Shown: in pieces, positions 16,347-25,009 of the stretch
Layout: each line of letters begins with the position of its first letter
Position numbering within the stretch: position 1 is the stretch's first letter
Origin: CAVXTF01 sp963701375
GTDB lineage: Bacteria > Actinomycetota > Acidimicrobiia > Acidimicrobiales > CAVXTF01
Assembly (NCBI GenBank): GCA_963701375.1
Contig: CAVOZT010000001.1
Location: 620,001 to 684,000, forward strand
Direction of reading: 5' to 3'
Length of the DNA: 64,000 nt
Notes under the pieces: model-generated
Database searches by the model: none
What the model was told of the DNA's origin: nothing
What the model saw: the letters and a program-made list of their open reading frames with translations, nothing else
Made by a program: the position numbers and the translations under genes

Positions 16347-17504
16347 ATGTCGGGACGCGTGGTGCTCTGGGGCGCGACGGGATATACGGGTCGGCTCGTC
16401 ACCGACGCCCTCGTCCGGATAGGCGAACGGCCCGTGCTCGCAGGCAGGGACCTGTCTCGCCTGCGACAACTGTCGGACTCCCACGACGGTCTGGAGACGG
16501 CCGTCGCAGACGTCGAGAGCTCAGAAAGCATCCGCAAGCTGTTGGAACAGGGCGACGTACTCGTCTCGACCGTGGGACCGTTCACTCTCTACGGGAAGGC
16601 CGCACTCGATGCGGCCGTCGACTCAGGAGCCCACTACCTCGACTCGACCGGTGAGCCTGCCTTCATGCGCGAGGTGTTCTCTGTGGCAGGACCCGTCGCA
16701 GAGCAACGAGGGGCGACGCTGCTGACGGCGTTCGGCTACGACTACGTGCCCGGGAACGTTGCCGGGGCGGCCGCCGTCGAGAGCGCCGGACTCGACGCCA
16801 GACGACTGGACGTGGGATACCTCCTACCGCAGATCGTCCGCGCGAAAGGTCCTCGCGAGCCGGTGATCAGCACGGGCACGAGGGCGAGCCTTCTTGCCGT
16901 CGGCGCCGCCCCGCAGCATTCCCGCCAGAACGGGCGGCTGTCGCTCGAGTTGTGCGCACGCCGGATGAAGGCCTTCTCTGTCGACGGGCGGGTCAGGTGG
17001 ACCTCGTCGATCGGGGGCAGCGAGCCTCTGGCCTTGCCGAGGACCTATCCGGGTTTGGACGAAGTCGAGGTCTACATGGAGTTCCCGGGTCCGGCTCAAG
17101 TGACGCGTGGAGTCGCACTCGGGTTCTCAGTTGCGGCTCGAGCTCTCGGTCGAATCCCGCACGGGAGAAACGCGATCGAGGCCGGCGTGAAAGCCGCGGC
17201 GAAACGCACCGGCGGTGGGCCGTCCGCCGAGGCAAGGGGTCGGTCGGGCTCGCTGGTGGTTGCCACTTGTCGCAGCGGGGATGGCCGACCGCTGTCCGGG
17301 GTACGTCTAGAAGGGCCTGTCGACGGGTACACACTGACCGGGCAGCTACTCGCCTGGGGTGCTGCGTCTCTTCGGGCCGGGCTTCAAAAGTCGGCCGGGG
17401 CCGTCGGCCCCGTAGAGGCGTTCGGCCTGGACGCATGCGTGGCGGAGTTCTCGCGTTCAGGGCTCGTGCTCAGCGATCTGGACGTAGCCGAGATAGCCGG
17501 ATAG
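16347..17504 (+). CDS. saccharopine-dehydrogenase-like NAD(P)-binding protein (trans-acting enoyl-reductase type)
   Basis: 385 aa. N-terminal Rossmann motif VVLWGATGYTGRLVTDAL, then LVSTVGPFTLYGKAALDAAVDSG and HYLDSTGEP are hallmarks of the saccharopine dehydrogenase/homospermidine synthase family. In mycobacteria close relatives include trans-acting enoyl reductases for complex lipids. The ATG at 16347 puts the Rossmann motif at the extreme N-terminus. The next gene begins 13 bases after the stop. The exact reaction is not known. Confidence 0.82.
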   Translation: MSGRVVLWGATGYTGRLVTDALVRIGERPVLAGRDLSRLRQLSDSHDGLETAVADVESSESIRKLLEQGDVLVSTVGPFTLYGKAALDAAVDSGAHYLDSTGEPAFMREVFSVAGPVAEQRGATLLTAFGYDYVPGNVAGAAAVESAGLDARRLDVGYLLPQIVRAKGPREPVISTGTRASLLAVGAAPQHSRQNGRLSLELCARRMKAFSVDGRVRWTSSIGGSEPLALPRTYPGLDEVEVYMEFPGPAQVTRGVALGFSVAARALGRIPHGRNAIEAGVKAAAKRTGGGPSAEARGRSGSLVVATCRSGDGRPLSGVRLEGPVDGYTLTGQLLAWGAASLRAGLQKSAGAVGPVEAFGLDACVAEFSRSGLVLSDLDVAEIAG

Positions 17505-17517
17505 GGAGTGTCTTGCA

Positions 17518-17988
17518 ATGATCAGAGGCGAAGGGACGGCGACCGTAAGGGGCGTCACACCCGACGAAGTCTTCGATTTCGTTCTCGACCCCGCTCAGTA
17601 CACGAAGGCCGACACAAAAATGGTCTGGGTGACGAAACTCGCAGACACCCCTGACGGGATGGTCGCGCGCGAAGACGGTCGCTTCCTGGGCAAATTCCCC
17701 GGCTCTGTCATAACGCGCTACCGGTGGAAGCGGCCGGGGAGCATTGACGTGACGCTCGAGCACGGCGTCCCGCAGAGCCTTCACGCATGGTTCGAGATAG
17801 ACGCGGTTGCTGACGGGACCCGGATGCGCCACGTCGAGGAGATCGAGATGGGTCACGGAGTCCTCGGCCGTCTCCACGATTTGGTTGCGGGGAAGTGGTT
17901 CGCAAGATCCGTCGAGCTCGAAGTCGCAGAGATTGCACGGTTGCTCGAGTCGGGTGAACGCGGTCGTCCGATGCACGGGATCGGATAG
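17518..17988 (+). CDS. SRPBCC-superfamily (START-like) protein
   Basis: 156 aa beginning GEGTATVRGVTPDEVFDFVLDPAQY, the usual strand-helix opening of polyketide-cyclase/dehydrase-type SRPBCC proteins, and ending in a long helix (LHDLVAGKWFARSVELEVAEIARLLES). It would form a hydrophobic pocket for a lipid or aromatic ligand. It is downstream of the saccharopine-dehydrogenase-like gene and likely in its operon. Confidence 0.8.
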   Translation: MIRGEGTATVRGVTPDEVFDFVLDPAQYTKADTKMVWVTKLADTPDGMVAREDGRFLGKFPGSVITRYRWKRPGSIDVTLEHGVPQSLHAWFEIDAVADGTRMRHVEEIEMGHGVLGRLHDLVAGKWFARSVELEVAEIARLLESGERGRPMHGIG

Positions 17989-18443
17989 CTCTTCGCAGAG
18001 AGTCCGGACACCCGACCTGGGGACGAAGGGGTTCCCGGCTGGGGATCAACAGCGGCCAATTGGGGATAACGGGAAAATTCCTATGGAGAACATAGGGATT
18101 TCGTCGCTACCCCTTGACCATTGCAGCGCGCGCGTCGCAAAGTGTCGCTAGTCGGGTGATCCAAACCGCAGTGAACCTGACCGGAGCGCCGCAAGGCGAT
18201 GACGGTGAGGGATCCACTGAGGAAGCGGACTCACCTGCAGGCAGTTCAGCACCGAGCAGGAAGGTTCCCTGGGACCAACTTGCAAGGGAGTCCGAACCAG
18301 GGGGTCGTCCGACCCCGGGGGAGGCAGAGCCGCCGTGAGCGTGGCCCCGAGAAGTACGGGCGACTCCGGTCGCACCGGCTACTCGGGGCTTCGCCGTGTA
18401 AGGGCTTAGTCCACAACCGCCTGCAACACGCGTGTCACGCGTA
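17989..18443. other. 455-bp intergenic region between convergent genes, unassigned
   Basis: Both flanking genes end here, so the region is not a promoter for either. Beyond the hairpin at 18075-18101 there are several GC-rich potential stems, the clearest at about 18348-18388 (CCGAG...CTCGG with the inner hairpin CGAC-TCCG-GTCG). No convincing reading frame is seen. I compared it by eye with RNase P RNA, tmRNA, SRP RNA and common riboswitches and found no match. It may hold an independent small RNA gene. Confidence 0.4.
18075..18101 (+). terminator. AT-rich hairpin downstream of the SRPBCC gene
   Basis: AAATTCCTATG pairs with CATAGGGATTT (11 bp including one G-T) around the loop GAGAA. It lies 87 bases after the stop at 17988 and is followed by only a short T tract. 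Probably a terminator; it could also start an unknown RNA. Confidence 0.4.
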
Positions 18444-18755
18444 TCACCTTATGTTGAAGCCGATCTCGGCGGCGGGCGCCTCGTCGCTCGCTTCCACGGA
18501 GGTGACCACCGCCATCTGCGGTCCTCGACTGCACCAAGTCTCGATCTCCCGCACCAAGTCGGGTGGACCTTGGATGACGACCTCGACGCGACCGTCCGCG
18601 AGATTTCGTACCCATCCGGCGAGTCCCGCTCCACGCGCTCGTCGCGCGCACGACACGCGATAGCCGACACCCTGGACGTCTCCGTCCACGAGTAACCGCC
18701 GCCGCGAGACAGCCGGCGTTTGCGCCGAAGTTGCTGGTACGTCCCTCGGGTCCAT
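18444..18755 (-). CDS. acyP: acylphosphatase
   Basis: 103 aa. The core is LLVDGDVQGVGYRVSCARRARGAGLAGWVRNLADGRVEVVIQG split over the standard ferredoxin-like fold. The catalytic Arg is in GVGYR and Asn in WVRNL. Hydrolyses acyl phosphates. The first 18 residues form a poorly conserved tail, and a shorter start is possible. It lies 18 bases downstream of the GH20 gene on the same strand. Confidence 0.9.
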   Translation of the reverse strand: MDPRDVPATSAQTPAVSRRRLLVDGDVQGVGYRVSCARRARGAGLAGWVRNLADGRVEVVIQGPPDLVREIETWCSRGPQMAVVTSVEASDEAPAAEIGFNIR

Positions 18756-18773
18756 TTGCTCGGGGCGAAGCTT

Positions 18774-20589
18774 TCAGCCGTACGGGCCGAACCAGGCGCG
18801 GTCGGGGTGTCCTGACGAATAACAAGCCTTCAGGTGATCGAGCCACGCGGCGCTGTCGTCGAGGCCGCCAGGTCTGTTGCGCTCGAGCCACAAGCGCCTG
18901 TGCTCCTGAGTGAGGTCCTCGCATCGTGCGGCCAGCGCGTCTCGCACCCGCTGCGGGACAGAGCCGAGCGATCCGTCGCCGCGGAGACGTTCTCTGGCGT
19001 CAGCGCAAGCGAGCTCGAGCCACGATGAGGCGACGCGGAGCTCGTCTTTGACCAGCTCACCGTCGGGACGGCCAGGGAGCGACGCAGAGACCATGTTTCT
19101 TGCAGATTCGAGCGAGTCCTCGACTGCGTCGAGCTCGGATTGGGTGAGTCCTTTCGTCGGGCCCTTGCCGACCGGCCACTGCGGGAACAGGAGGTGGCCG
19201 ACAAGTGGAGACATGTTCGGGGTCTGCGGGGTGACGAGCCGGTGGACGGATCCCAGTGTCACGAGCGCCTCGCCGATTCGACCGGAGGGATCGTCGAAGG
19301 CGTGGGCGTCGAGCAGGATTGCCATTTCGTCGAGGTCCAGGTCGCTGTGGGAGGACGAGCACCACGAGAACGCGGCTGCCGCCGCGAGCCCCGTTTCACT
19401 AACGGGCAGGTATTGGTGGTGCCCGAAGTCGCCCCAGTCGGTCACGAGGTATCCGGTCGCGCCGTGCGACTCGCCTGCCCGGGCCGCGTTTCTCACGTTC
19501 TCGAGCATGTCTACCGCCCGGCCCGTGATCGACATCCAGCTTGACGTGCCCGGGCAGACCCAGCGTGGGATCCCCGCCTCTTCGAGCGAAGAGAGCCGAT
19601 CGGCGAACGGATGGTTGCCCTCGTAACCCCATTCGCAGATCGTTATGTCAGAGTCGGACAACTCGGCGATGCCCGACATGAGCACGGGGTGGCCGGCGGG
19701 TACGTCTCCCCACACGAGCAACTCGCGGTCCTCGAGAGAGTCGAGCCGGACGAGGCGTTCCAACCATCCGGCCCACTCACCTGAGCGCTTTCCCGACAGC
19801 TCCCATGGCTCGTCCAGCCCGATGTGGATCTGTGGCTTGTCCAGCGCGGACGTGAGCTGTGCGAGGAGATCGGAGACGAGATCGAGCGATCCCGGTTTTG
19901 CCGGGTCGATGGTCGTGGGCGATCGCCGTATCCCGAACATCCATTCGAAGCCGTCGGGTGCAACGGCGAGCGGCCGGTAACGGGCGTGGCGCAGCCAGCG
20001 GTCGAAATGCCCGAGGGTGTTCTGGTTAGGTATCAGGTTGACGCCGAGTGAGCGGCAGAGCCGTTCGAGGTGGGCGAGGTCCGCGGCCGTGAAAGGGTCG
20101 GCGTCGCGCCACACCTCCTCGTGCCCGACGTAGGCGAACGTGTGCTCCATGTACAGCTCCAGGTGGTTGTACTTCCACCCCGCCAAGCGCTCGATGAGCG
20201 CCTCCATGGTTTCGAGAGTGGGAACTTTGTCCCTGGAGACGTCGATCATCACACCGCGCACCAGGTGGTCCGGCCAGTCGGTGATCTCGCACTCGGGAAT
20301 GGTGCCGTCGGGGTCGCCCCAAGGAACCCGAGCGTTCGACCTGTTGCGGAGCTGCGCGAGCGTCGCACGGCCGTAGCGCAGTCCGTCAGCGTCGCTCGCA
20401 TCGATCGTGACACCACCAGGTCCGGTGACGAGCCGATATCCCTGGGGAGGTAGCGAACTTCCCGTTCGACTCGGCGGCACTCGAATCGCGAACTCGTTGA
20501 CCAGTCGACACGACAGAGCGCGGCTTCGGCAGCAGCAGAGGAGCCGAGGTACCGCCGGACGCGCTCAGTGCGGGTTCGCCCACAGCCAC
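18774..20589 (-). CDS. glycoside hydrolase family 20 (beta-N-acetylhexosaminidase), N-terminal frameshift
   Basis: The continuous frame from a GTG at 20480 gives 568 aa with the GH20 core: RGVMIDVSRDKVPTLETM, YNHLELYMEHTFAY, and the catalytic Asp-Glu in HIGLDEPWELSG. It should release terminal GlcNAc/GalNAc or a related sugar. No signal peptide is seen. Upstream, a second frame encodes LLLPKPRSVVSTGQ, the standard opening of the GH20 N-terminal domain. It joins the main frame (VNEFAIRVPPSRTG) if one base is adjusted near 20493-20503. Then the likely start is a GTG at 20589 or 20583, slightly overlapping the nucleotidyltransferase stop. The C-terminal 200 residues are a helical extension. Confidence 0.8.
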
Positions 20590-21495
20590 TCGGCTCTCTC
20601 GCCGCGCCCTACCATCCTCGCGATCGCTGCTCTGGCGACGGGCAGGTCGTCGCCGTGAGTGACGCCGACACAACGACCTTGTGCGGCATTCAACGAGACC
20701 TCGAGCGAGCCCGACCTGACCCCTTGGTTGACCACCTCGGGGAGCAACGTCTCGTCTTCGTTTGCGAGCACCCTTCCGGTTTCGATGCTGCCGTCGTGTG
20801 AAACCTCTGGGTGCGCGCTCGTCACGGCTTCCTGGAAAAGCGCCCACATCGAGGGTTGGAAGCCCCACAGGTTCATCGACACGAGAACCTCGGCGTCGAG
20901 TTGCGCCGGTTCGAGCCCGTCGCCGGCCGTGAACGTCCCGTCTTCGTGACGTGTCACCTTGCGACGTTCCGCCAGTCCGGTGAGCTTTCCGGCTCCATCG
21001 GTCATGCAGACGCCCCTCGTTACCGGCTCCCCGGAAAGCACGGTTTCTGCGAGACCGAACGCGACAAGGGCGTTAACCCCTCCGGCAAGCGTCTTTGCCA
21101 GGAGCGATAGCGGAGCCACCCCGTAGACGTCGTCTGAGTTGACGACGGCGAACGGCCCTTCGCCCACGACCTCCCGCGCGGCAAAGGACTGCGTGCGCCG
21201 TTCCGAGGGCGACGGGTTGCTCCGCGAACGCGGTGTCGGCCCAAGCAGGCCAGCTGCGTCCGACGTGGTACCTGAGAGCGGGAGAGGTGCCGGGCCCGAC
21301 CACCACAACGATGCGGCCGAACCCTGCGGTCAGGGCGTCAGAGGCCGTCAGGTCGATGATCGCTTCGCCGTGGACGCCGAGTGGCGCTAGCGGCTTGCAC
21401 CCGCCATACCGCTTCGCCATTCCGGCAGCGAGCATGACCAGGGTCGGGCCGGACTTGTTTGGTCCCGATCCTCCGGGGCCCCCCGGGTCAGCCAC
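20565..21495 (-). CDS. nucleotidyltransferase (NTP transferase family), frameshifted
   Basis: LVMLAAGMAKRYGGCKPLAPLG is the nucleotide-binding opening of sugar-nucleotide pyrophosphorylase-like enzymes; RIVVVVGPG and PVALGTAHAVL follow. The frame then breaks at the three-T run at 21183-21185. The continuation AAREVVGEGPFAVVNSDDVYG, containing the metal-binding DD, lies one frame over and runs to the TGA at 20565. Restored length is about 310 aa. The GTG at 21495 overlaps the fabH stop by 8 bases. The activated sugar is unknown. The gene is followed by the GH20 hydrolase, consistent with amino-sugar metabolism (inference). Confidence 0.78.
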
Positions 21496-22417
21496 CCCAG
21501 CGCAAGGCGGCGCTCGCCCATGTCATGCCCCCCCCGAAACCCGAGAGCAGCACGATTTGCCCGGCATTCAGCCGACCAGTTGCGAGGGCATCTCCCAGGG
21601 CGAGCGGGATCGACGCAGACGACGTGTTGCCGTAACGGTCGATCGTCACGACCCAACGATCCTCGGGGATCCCCAGCCGCTGACCAGCCGCCTGGATGAT
21701 CCTTGCGTTCGCCTGGTGGGGCACGAACAGGTCAACGTCTGCCGTCTCGAGGCCCGCGTGGTGAAGCGCTGTCAGCGACGAGTCGACGACCGTCCTCACG
21801 GCTCGTCTGAAGATCTCCTTGCCGTCCATCACCATGAATCCGCCGTGCTCGCAGTAAAGGAGGCGCTTCAGCGCACCGTCGGCGCCCAGGTCCCACCCGA
21901 GGAGCTGGCCGGGACCGTCGGTCGCCTGGATGACGACCGCGCCCGCGCCGTCGCCGACGAGGATCGCGACACTCCTTTCGTCCCAGTCGGTGATCCGAGA
22001 GAGCGTCTCTGCGCCTATGAGAAGGATGCAACGTGCGCCAGTCGAGATCAGTCCGTGCGAGACGACCAGTCCGTAGACGAACCCCGAACACGCCGCGTTG
22101 AGGTCGAACGCCCCCGCATTGCTGAGGCCGATCCCGTGCTGCACCGCCGCCGAGGTCGCCGGCACCACGTCGTCGGGAGTCGTCGTCGCGAGAACGAGGA
22201 TGTCCACCTCGGATGGGTCGACACCTGCGTCGGCGAGCGCTTTCCTGCCGGCGTCCACGGCGAGCTCAGATGTGAGACCGCCGATGTGACGCTGCTTTAT
22301 CCCGGTTCGCTCGGTGATCCACTCGTCGCTCGTGTCGAGGGTCGCGGAGAGATCTTCGTTCGTGACCACCTTGTCGGGCACCGAGATGCCCCACCCCGTT
22401 ACGACTGCACCGGTCAT
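21488..22417 (-). CDS. fabH: 3-oxoacyl-ACP synthase III-type ketosynthase (FabH-like)
   Basis: 309 aa with the complete KAS III triad: Cys110 (LNAACSGF), His234 (VPHQANARI) and Asn264 (YGNTSSAS). It condenses acyl-CoA with malonyl-ACP to start fatty-acid or related chains. The N-terminal TSDEWITERTGIKQRHI is the usual acyl-pocket region. It lies directly between a thiolase and a nucleotidyltransferase on the same strand and is probably in one operon with both. Confidence 0.92.
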   Translation of the reverse strand: MTGAVVTGWGISVPDKVVTNEDLSATLDTSDEWITERTGIKQRHIGGLTSELAVDAGRKALADAGVDPSEVDILVLATTTPDDVVPATSAAVQHGIGLSNAGAFDLNAACSGFVYGLVVSHGLISTGARCILLIGAETLSRITDWDERSVAILVGDGAGAVVIQATDGPGQLLGWDLGADGALKRLLYCEHGGFMVMDGKEIFRRAVRTVVDSSLTALHHAGLETADVDLFVPHQANARIIQAAGQRLGIPEDRWVVTIDRYGNTSSASIPLALGDALATGRLNAGQIVLLSGFGGGMTWASAALRWGG

Positions 22418-22429
22418 TTTGTCGGCCAG

Positions 22430-23590
22430 CTACTTTCCGAGCACGGTGATGCTCACGAGCGCTGGATCTGCGTTGATGAGCCCGCCGGTGTTCACCGCCG
22501 CGCCGAGGCGCGCACCGGGTACCTGCCGCTCGCCCGCCTGTCCGCGCAGGTGCTGCGCCACCTCGACGATCTGGCACAGACCCGTGGCCCCGATCGGGTG
22601 CCCCCTCGAGACCAGGCCGCCGCTCGGATTCACGCACACGGAGTTGCCGCCGGGCCCTGTCGCGCCTTGCATCGTCGCTACACCCGCGTCCCCAGGTGCG
22701 AAGAAACCCATTGCCTCGAGCGCGTAGAGCTCCTCGGCGCTCGTGGCGTCGTGGAGCTCGATCAGGTCGACGTCGCGAGGGCCCACCCCCGCAGCTTTCC
22801 ATCCCTCTTCTGCGACCTGGCCGAGCCTTTCGTGGTACTCGGTGTCTCCGGTTCCCGAGCGGACGATGCTGCCGAGCACCTTGGGAGCATCGGAAGCGGT
22901 GCCGGATGCGAGCACGACTGCGGCTGCGCCGTCGGTGAACGACGAACACATGAGTCGTCGGAGAGGAGACGCGACGACGGGGGAGGCGAGCACCTCCTCG
23001 ACACTCACCGGCCTTTGGAATTGGGCCAGCGGGTTCATCGCGCCGAAGCGTCGGGCCTTCACGGCGGTCGCCGCGATCTGCTCGATGGTGGTTCCTCGCG
23101 TGTCGACCTGGTGGTTGACCCAGACAGCGTTCATGCCCATCAAAGTGCTGCCCGCGTCGCTGTACGTACCGCGCAACGTCTCACGCTCTCTAGCGGGGAG
23201 TCCCTCTTCGATGCCGGCGATCGTGTCCTCGCGCGACCCGGTCCACATCTTCTCCGTACCGACGACGAGCACCGGCGACTCTCCCGCGCTCGCCGCCATG
23301 ACTCCGAGATGGAACGCCGAGGCTCCTCCGGCGCAGGAGTTGTCGATGTTGATAACTCCGACCCCGTCGAGACCGACGGGCTTCAACCAGGTCTGTCCCC
23401 GGATGCAGGCCTGGTCGTTGAGACAACCCCCGAGAGCGTTGGCCATGAGGACGAGTCCGACCTCTGACGCCGAAAGGCCAGCATCGGCGAGCGCCGCGCC
23501 CGCCGCCATCGACGTCAGATCTTCCGGCGAAAGGTCGCGCCGCGACATCGGTGTCATGCCGATCCCGATAACGCTTACGGAGTGCTTCAT
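22430..23590 (-). CDS. thiolase family protein (SCP2-type acetyl-CoA acetyltransferase)
   Basis: 386 aa. Nucleophilic Cys86 in NIDNSCAGGASA; HDATSAEE and VNPSGGLVSRGHPIGATGLCQ carry the catalytic histidines. The third motif cysteine region is replaced by the SCP2-type ending (GAAVNTGG). ATG at 23590 (MKHSVSVIGIGMTPM) is typical of the family; a longer frame toward 23785 is unneeded. Works in beta-oxidation or condensation. Separated from fabH by 12 bases. Confidence 0.9.
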   Translation of the reverse strand: MKHSVSVIGIGMTPMSRRDLSPEDLTSMAAGAALADAGLSASEVGLVLMANALGGCLNDQACIRGQTWLKPVGLDGVGVINIDNSCAGGASAFHLGVMAASAGESPVLVVGTEKMWTGSREDTIAGIEEGLPARERETLRGTYSDAGSTLMGMNAVWVNHQVDTRGTTIEQIAATAVKARRFGAMNPLAQFQRPVSVEEVLASPVVASPLRRLMCSSFTDGAAAVVLASGTASDAPKVLGSIVRSGTGDTEYHERLGQVAEEGWKAAGVGPRDVDLIELHDATSAEELYALEAMGFFAPGDAGVATMQGATGPGGNSVCVNPSGGLVSRGHPIGATGLCQIVEVAQHLRGQAGERQVPGARLGAAVNTGGLINADPALVSITVLGK

Positions 23591-23747
23591 GTTGGCGTCA
23601 CGCCCGAAAGCCGCTCGCGCTGAGCACGGGCTGCATGGTACCCGAGCCGGGCTGTCGGGCGACCGGACTTGCCGCGATGCGTGCCTGGCGGGTCCCGGTC
23701 GGGGTGGCCGCGCTTCGGTTCTGCTCCGGACACGGCAGAATGGGTGG

Positions 23748-24077
23748 GTGACGTCGGAATTGCTGAGCGATGAAGAGCGCTCCAAGCGTGAAGAGGACCT
23801 GAACGGCCTGCTCGAGCTGATGCGTCCGTCGGTCCAGGCCGACGGCGGCGATCTGGCCCTCGTGTCGGCCGACGTCGAGACCGGCGTCGTCGAGGTTCAA
23901 TTGCGGGGGGCGTGCAGCTCTTGTGCCATTTCCGGGGCGACGCTTCAAGGGGGCGTCGAGCGGATCTTGAAGGGTCGCCTCGACTGGGTGACCGAGGTTC
24001 GCGGCGGTGTCGACGAGTCGGCCGACCCGTTCGAGAGTGCGGCGCTCGGCCAGGGTGGCTACGTTCCTCGTTGGTGA
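23748..24077 (+). CDS. NifU C-terminal-domain Fe-S scaffold protein
   Basis: 109 aa. LNGLLELMRPSVQADGGDLALVSAD and RGACSSCAISGATLQGGVERIL match the NifU/NfuA C-terminal domain. The CSSC pair binds a transferable Fe-S cluster. GTG at 23748 starts MTSELLSDEE and follows GGGTGG. It diverges from the thiolase. Confidence 0.9.
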   Translation: MTSELLSDEERSKREEDLNGLLELMRPSVQADGGDLALVSADVETGVVEVQLRGACSSCAISGATLQGGVERILKGRLDWVTEVRGGVDESADPFESAALGQGGYVPRW

Positions 24078-24155
24078 CCCTCCCTCCGTGCACACCTGCA
24101 CGGCTCGCCACCTTTGAGGTCAAACCATGAGCTTGAGTGACTGGCAGATCGGCAC

Positions 24156-24986
24156 GTGACGGCCCTCGATCCGAGCGGGCTCCCCCCCGACGCAGCTCGG
24201 CGCCTGAGTGAGCTCAAAGAGGACTCGGAGGGAGGGGGGTTCTTCACCTCCGACCTGTCGGTGAACGAGTTTCTTCTCGTGAAGGAGGCCGGCTTCCACC
24301 CGCGCGGCCTCGTGTTCGGCAGCTCGATCTACCACATCGGCCTTCAGCGGCGCGGACGTCTGGGAAGCAGGGAGCTCGAGTCGTTGAGCCAGGCCATGTA
24401 CACGGCTCGGCAACTGGCGATGAACCGAATGGAGTCCGAAGCAGACGTGCTCGGATCCGACGGAATCGTCGGAGTGCGCCTGGATGTGAACTTCTACGAC
24501 TGGGGCCGGCACTCGGCAGAGTTCATCGCGATCGGGACAGCGGTCTCCGCCGCCGACCCCTCGGCGATCGCGGGCGGCAGCTGGCGCACTCGAGCAGGGG
24601 TTCCGTTCACGAGCGACCTTTCGGGTCAGGATTTCTGGACGCTCGTGCGAGCCGGCTACGCGCCCCTCGGACTCGTGATGGGTACGTGCGTTTATCACGT
24701 CGGGTACAGAGGACTCGGTGCGACGCTCGCGACGTCGATGCGGAATACCGAGCTGCCCCACTTCACTCAGGCCCTGTACGAAGCCCGCGAGCTTGCAATG
24801 GACCGGATGCAGCACGAAGCCACGGAGCTCGGCGCTGAGGGGATCGTCGGGGTGCAGCTCATCGAGAAGTCCCACTTCTGGGGTAGCCACGTGATCGAGT
24901 TCCTCGCGATCGGAACGGCGGTGCGCCCGATAAGGGCTGACCATGTCATTCAGCCGCCGCTCATGGTCTTGACGCTCGACCACTGA
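24156..24986 (+). CDS. two-domain YbjQ-family (heavy-metal-binding domain) protein 1
   Basis: 276 aa with two YbjQ/DUF74-like modules. Each starts with a TSDLS box (FFTSDLSVNEFLLV near 30, PFTSDLSGQDFWTL near 150) and contains a YHIG/YHVG strand. Each ends with the conserved helix-strand unit such as ARQLAMNRMESEADVLGSDG and IVGVRL. YbjQ proteins form cyclic pentamers of unknown function and have been named metal-binding without firm proof. GTG at 24156 has weak Shine-Dalgarno support. A 10-codon open frame (ATG 24127) stops on top of this GTG and might couple translation. First of three paralogues. Confidence 0.78.
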   Translation: MTALDPSGLPPDAARRLSELKEDSEGGGFFTSDLSVNEFLLVKEAGFHPRGLVFGSSIYHIGLQRRGRLGSRELESLSQAMYTARQLAMNRMESEADVLGSDGIVGVRLDVNFYDWGRHSAEFIAIGTAVSAADPSAIAGGSWRTRAGVPFTSDLSGQDFWTLVRAGYAPLGLVMGTCVYHVGYRGLGATLATSMRNTELPHFTQALYEARELAMDRMQHEATELGAEGIVGVQLIEKSHFWGSHVIEFLAIGTAVRPIRADHVIQPPLMVLTLDH

Positions 24987-25009
24987 CGCGCCTCGTCAGG
25001 ACACGACAC

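Noticed and set aside
18100..18420. RNase P RNA, tmRNA or SRP RNA in the 18-kb gap
   Set aside because: None of their conserved cores (for example GAGGAAAGTCC or the tmRNA tag region) is present.
21233..23467. Long + strand frame opposite fabH and the thiolase
   Set aside because: Antisense to well-supported genes; no domain is recognisable in it.
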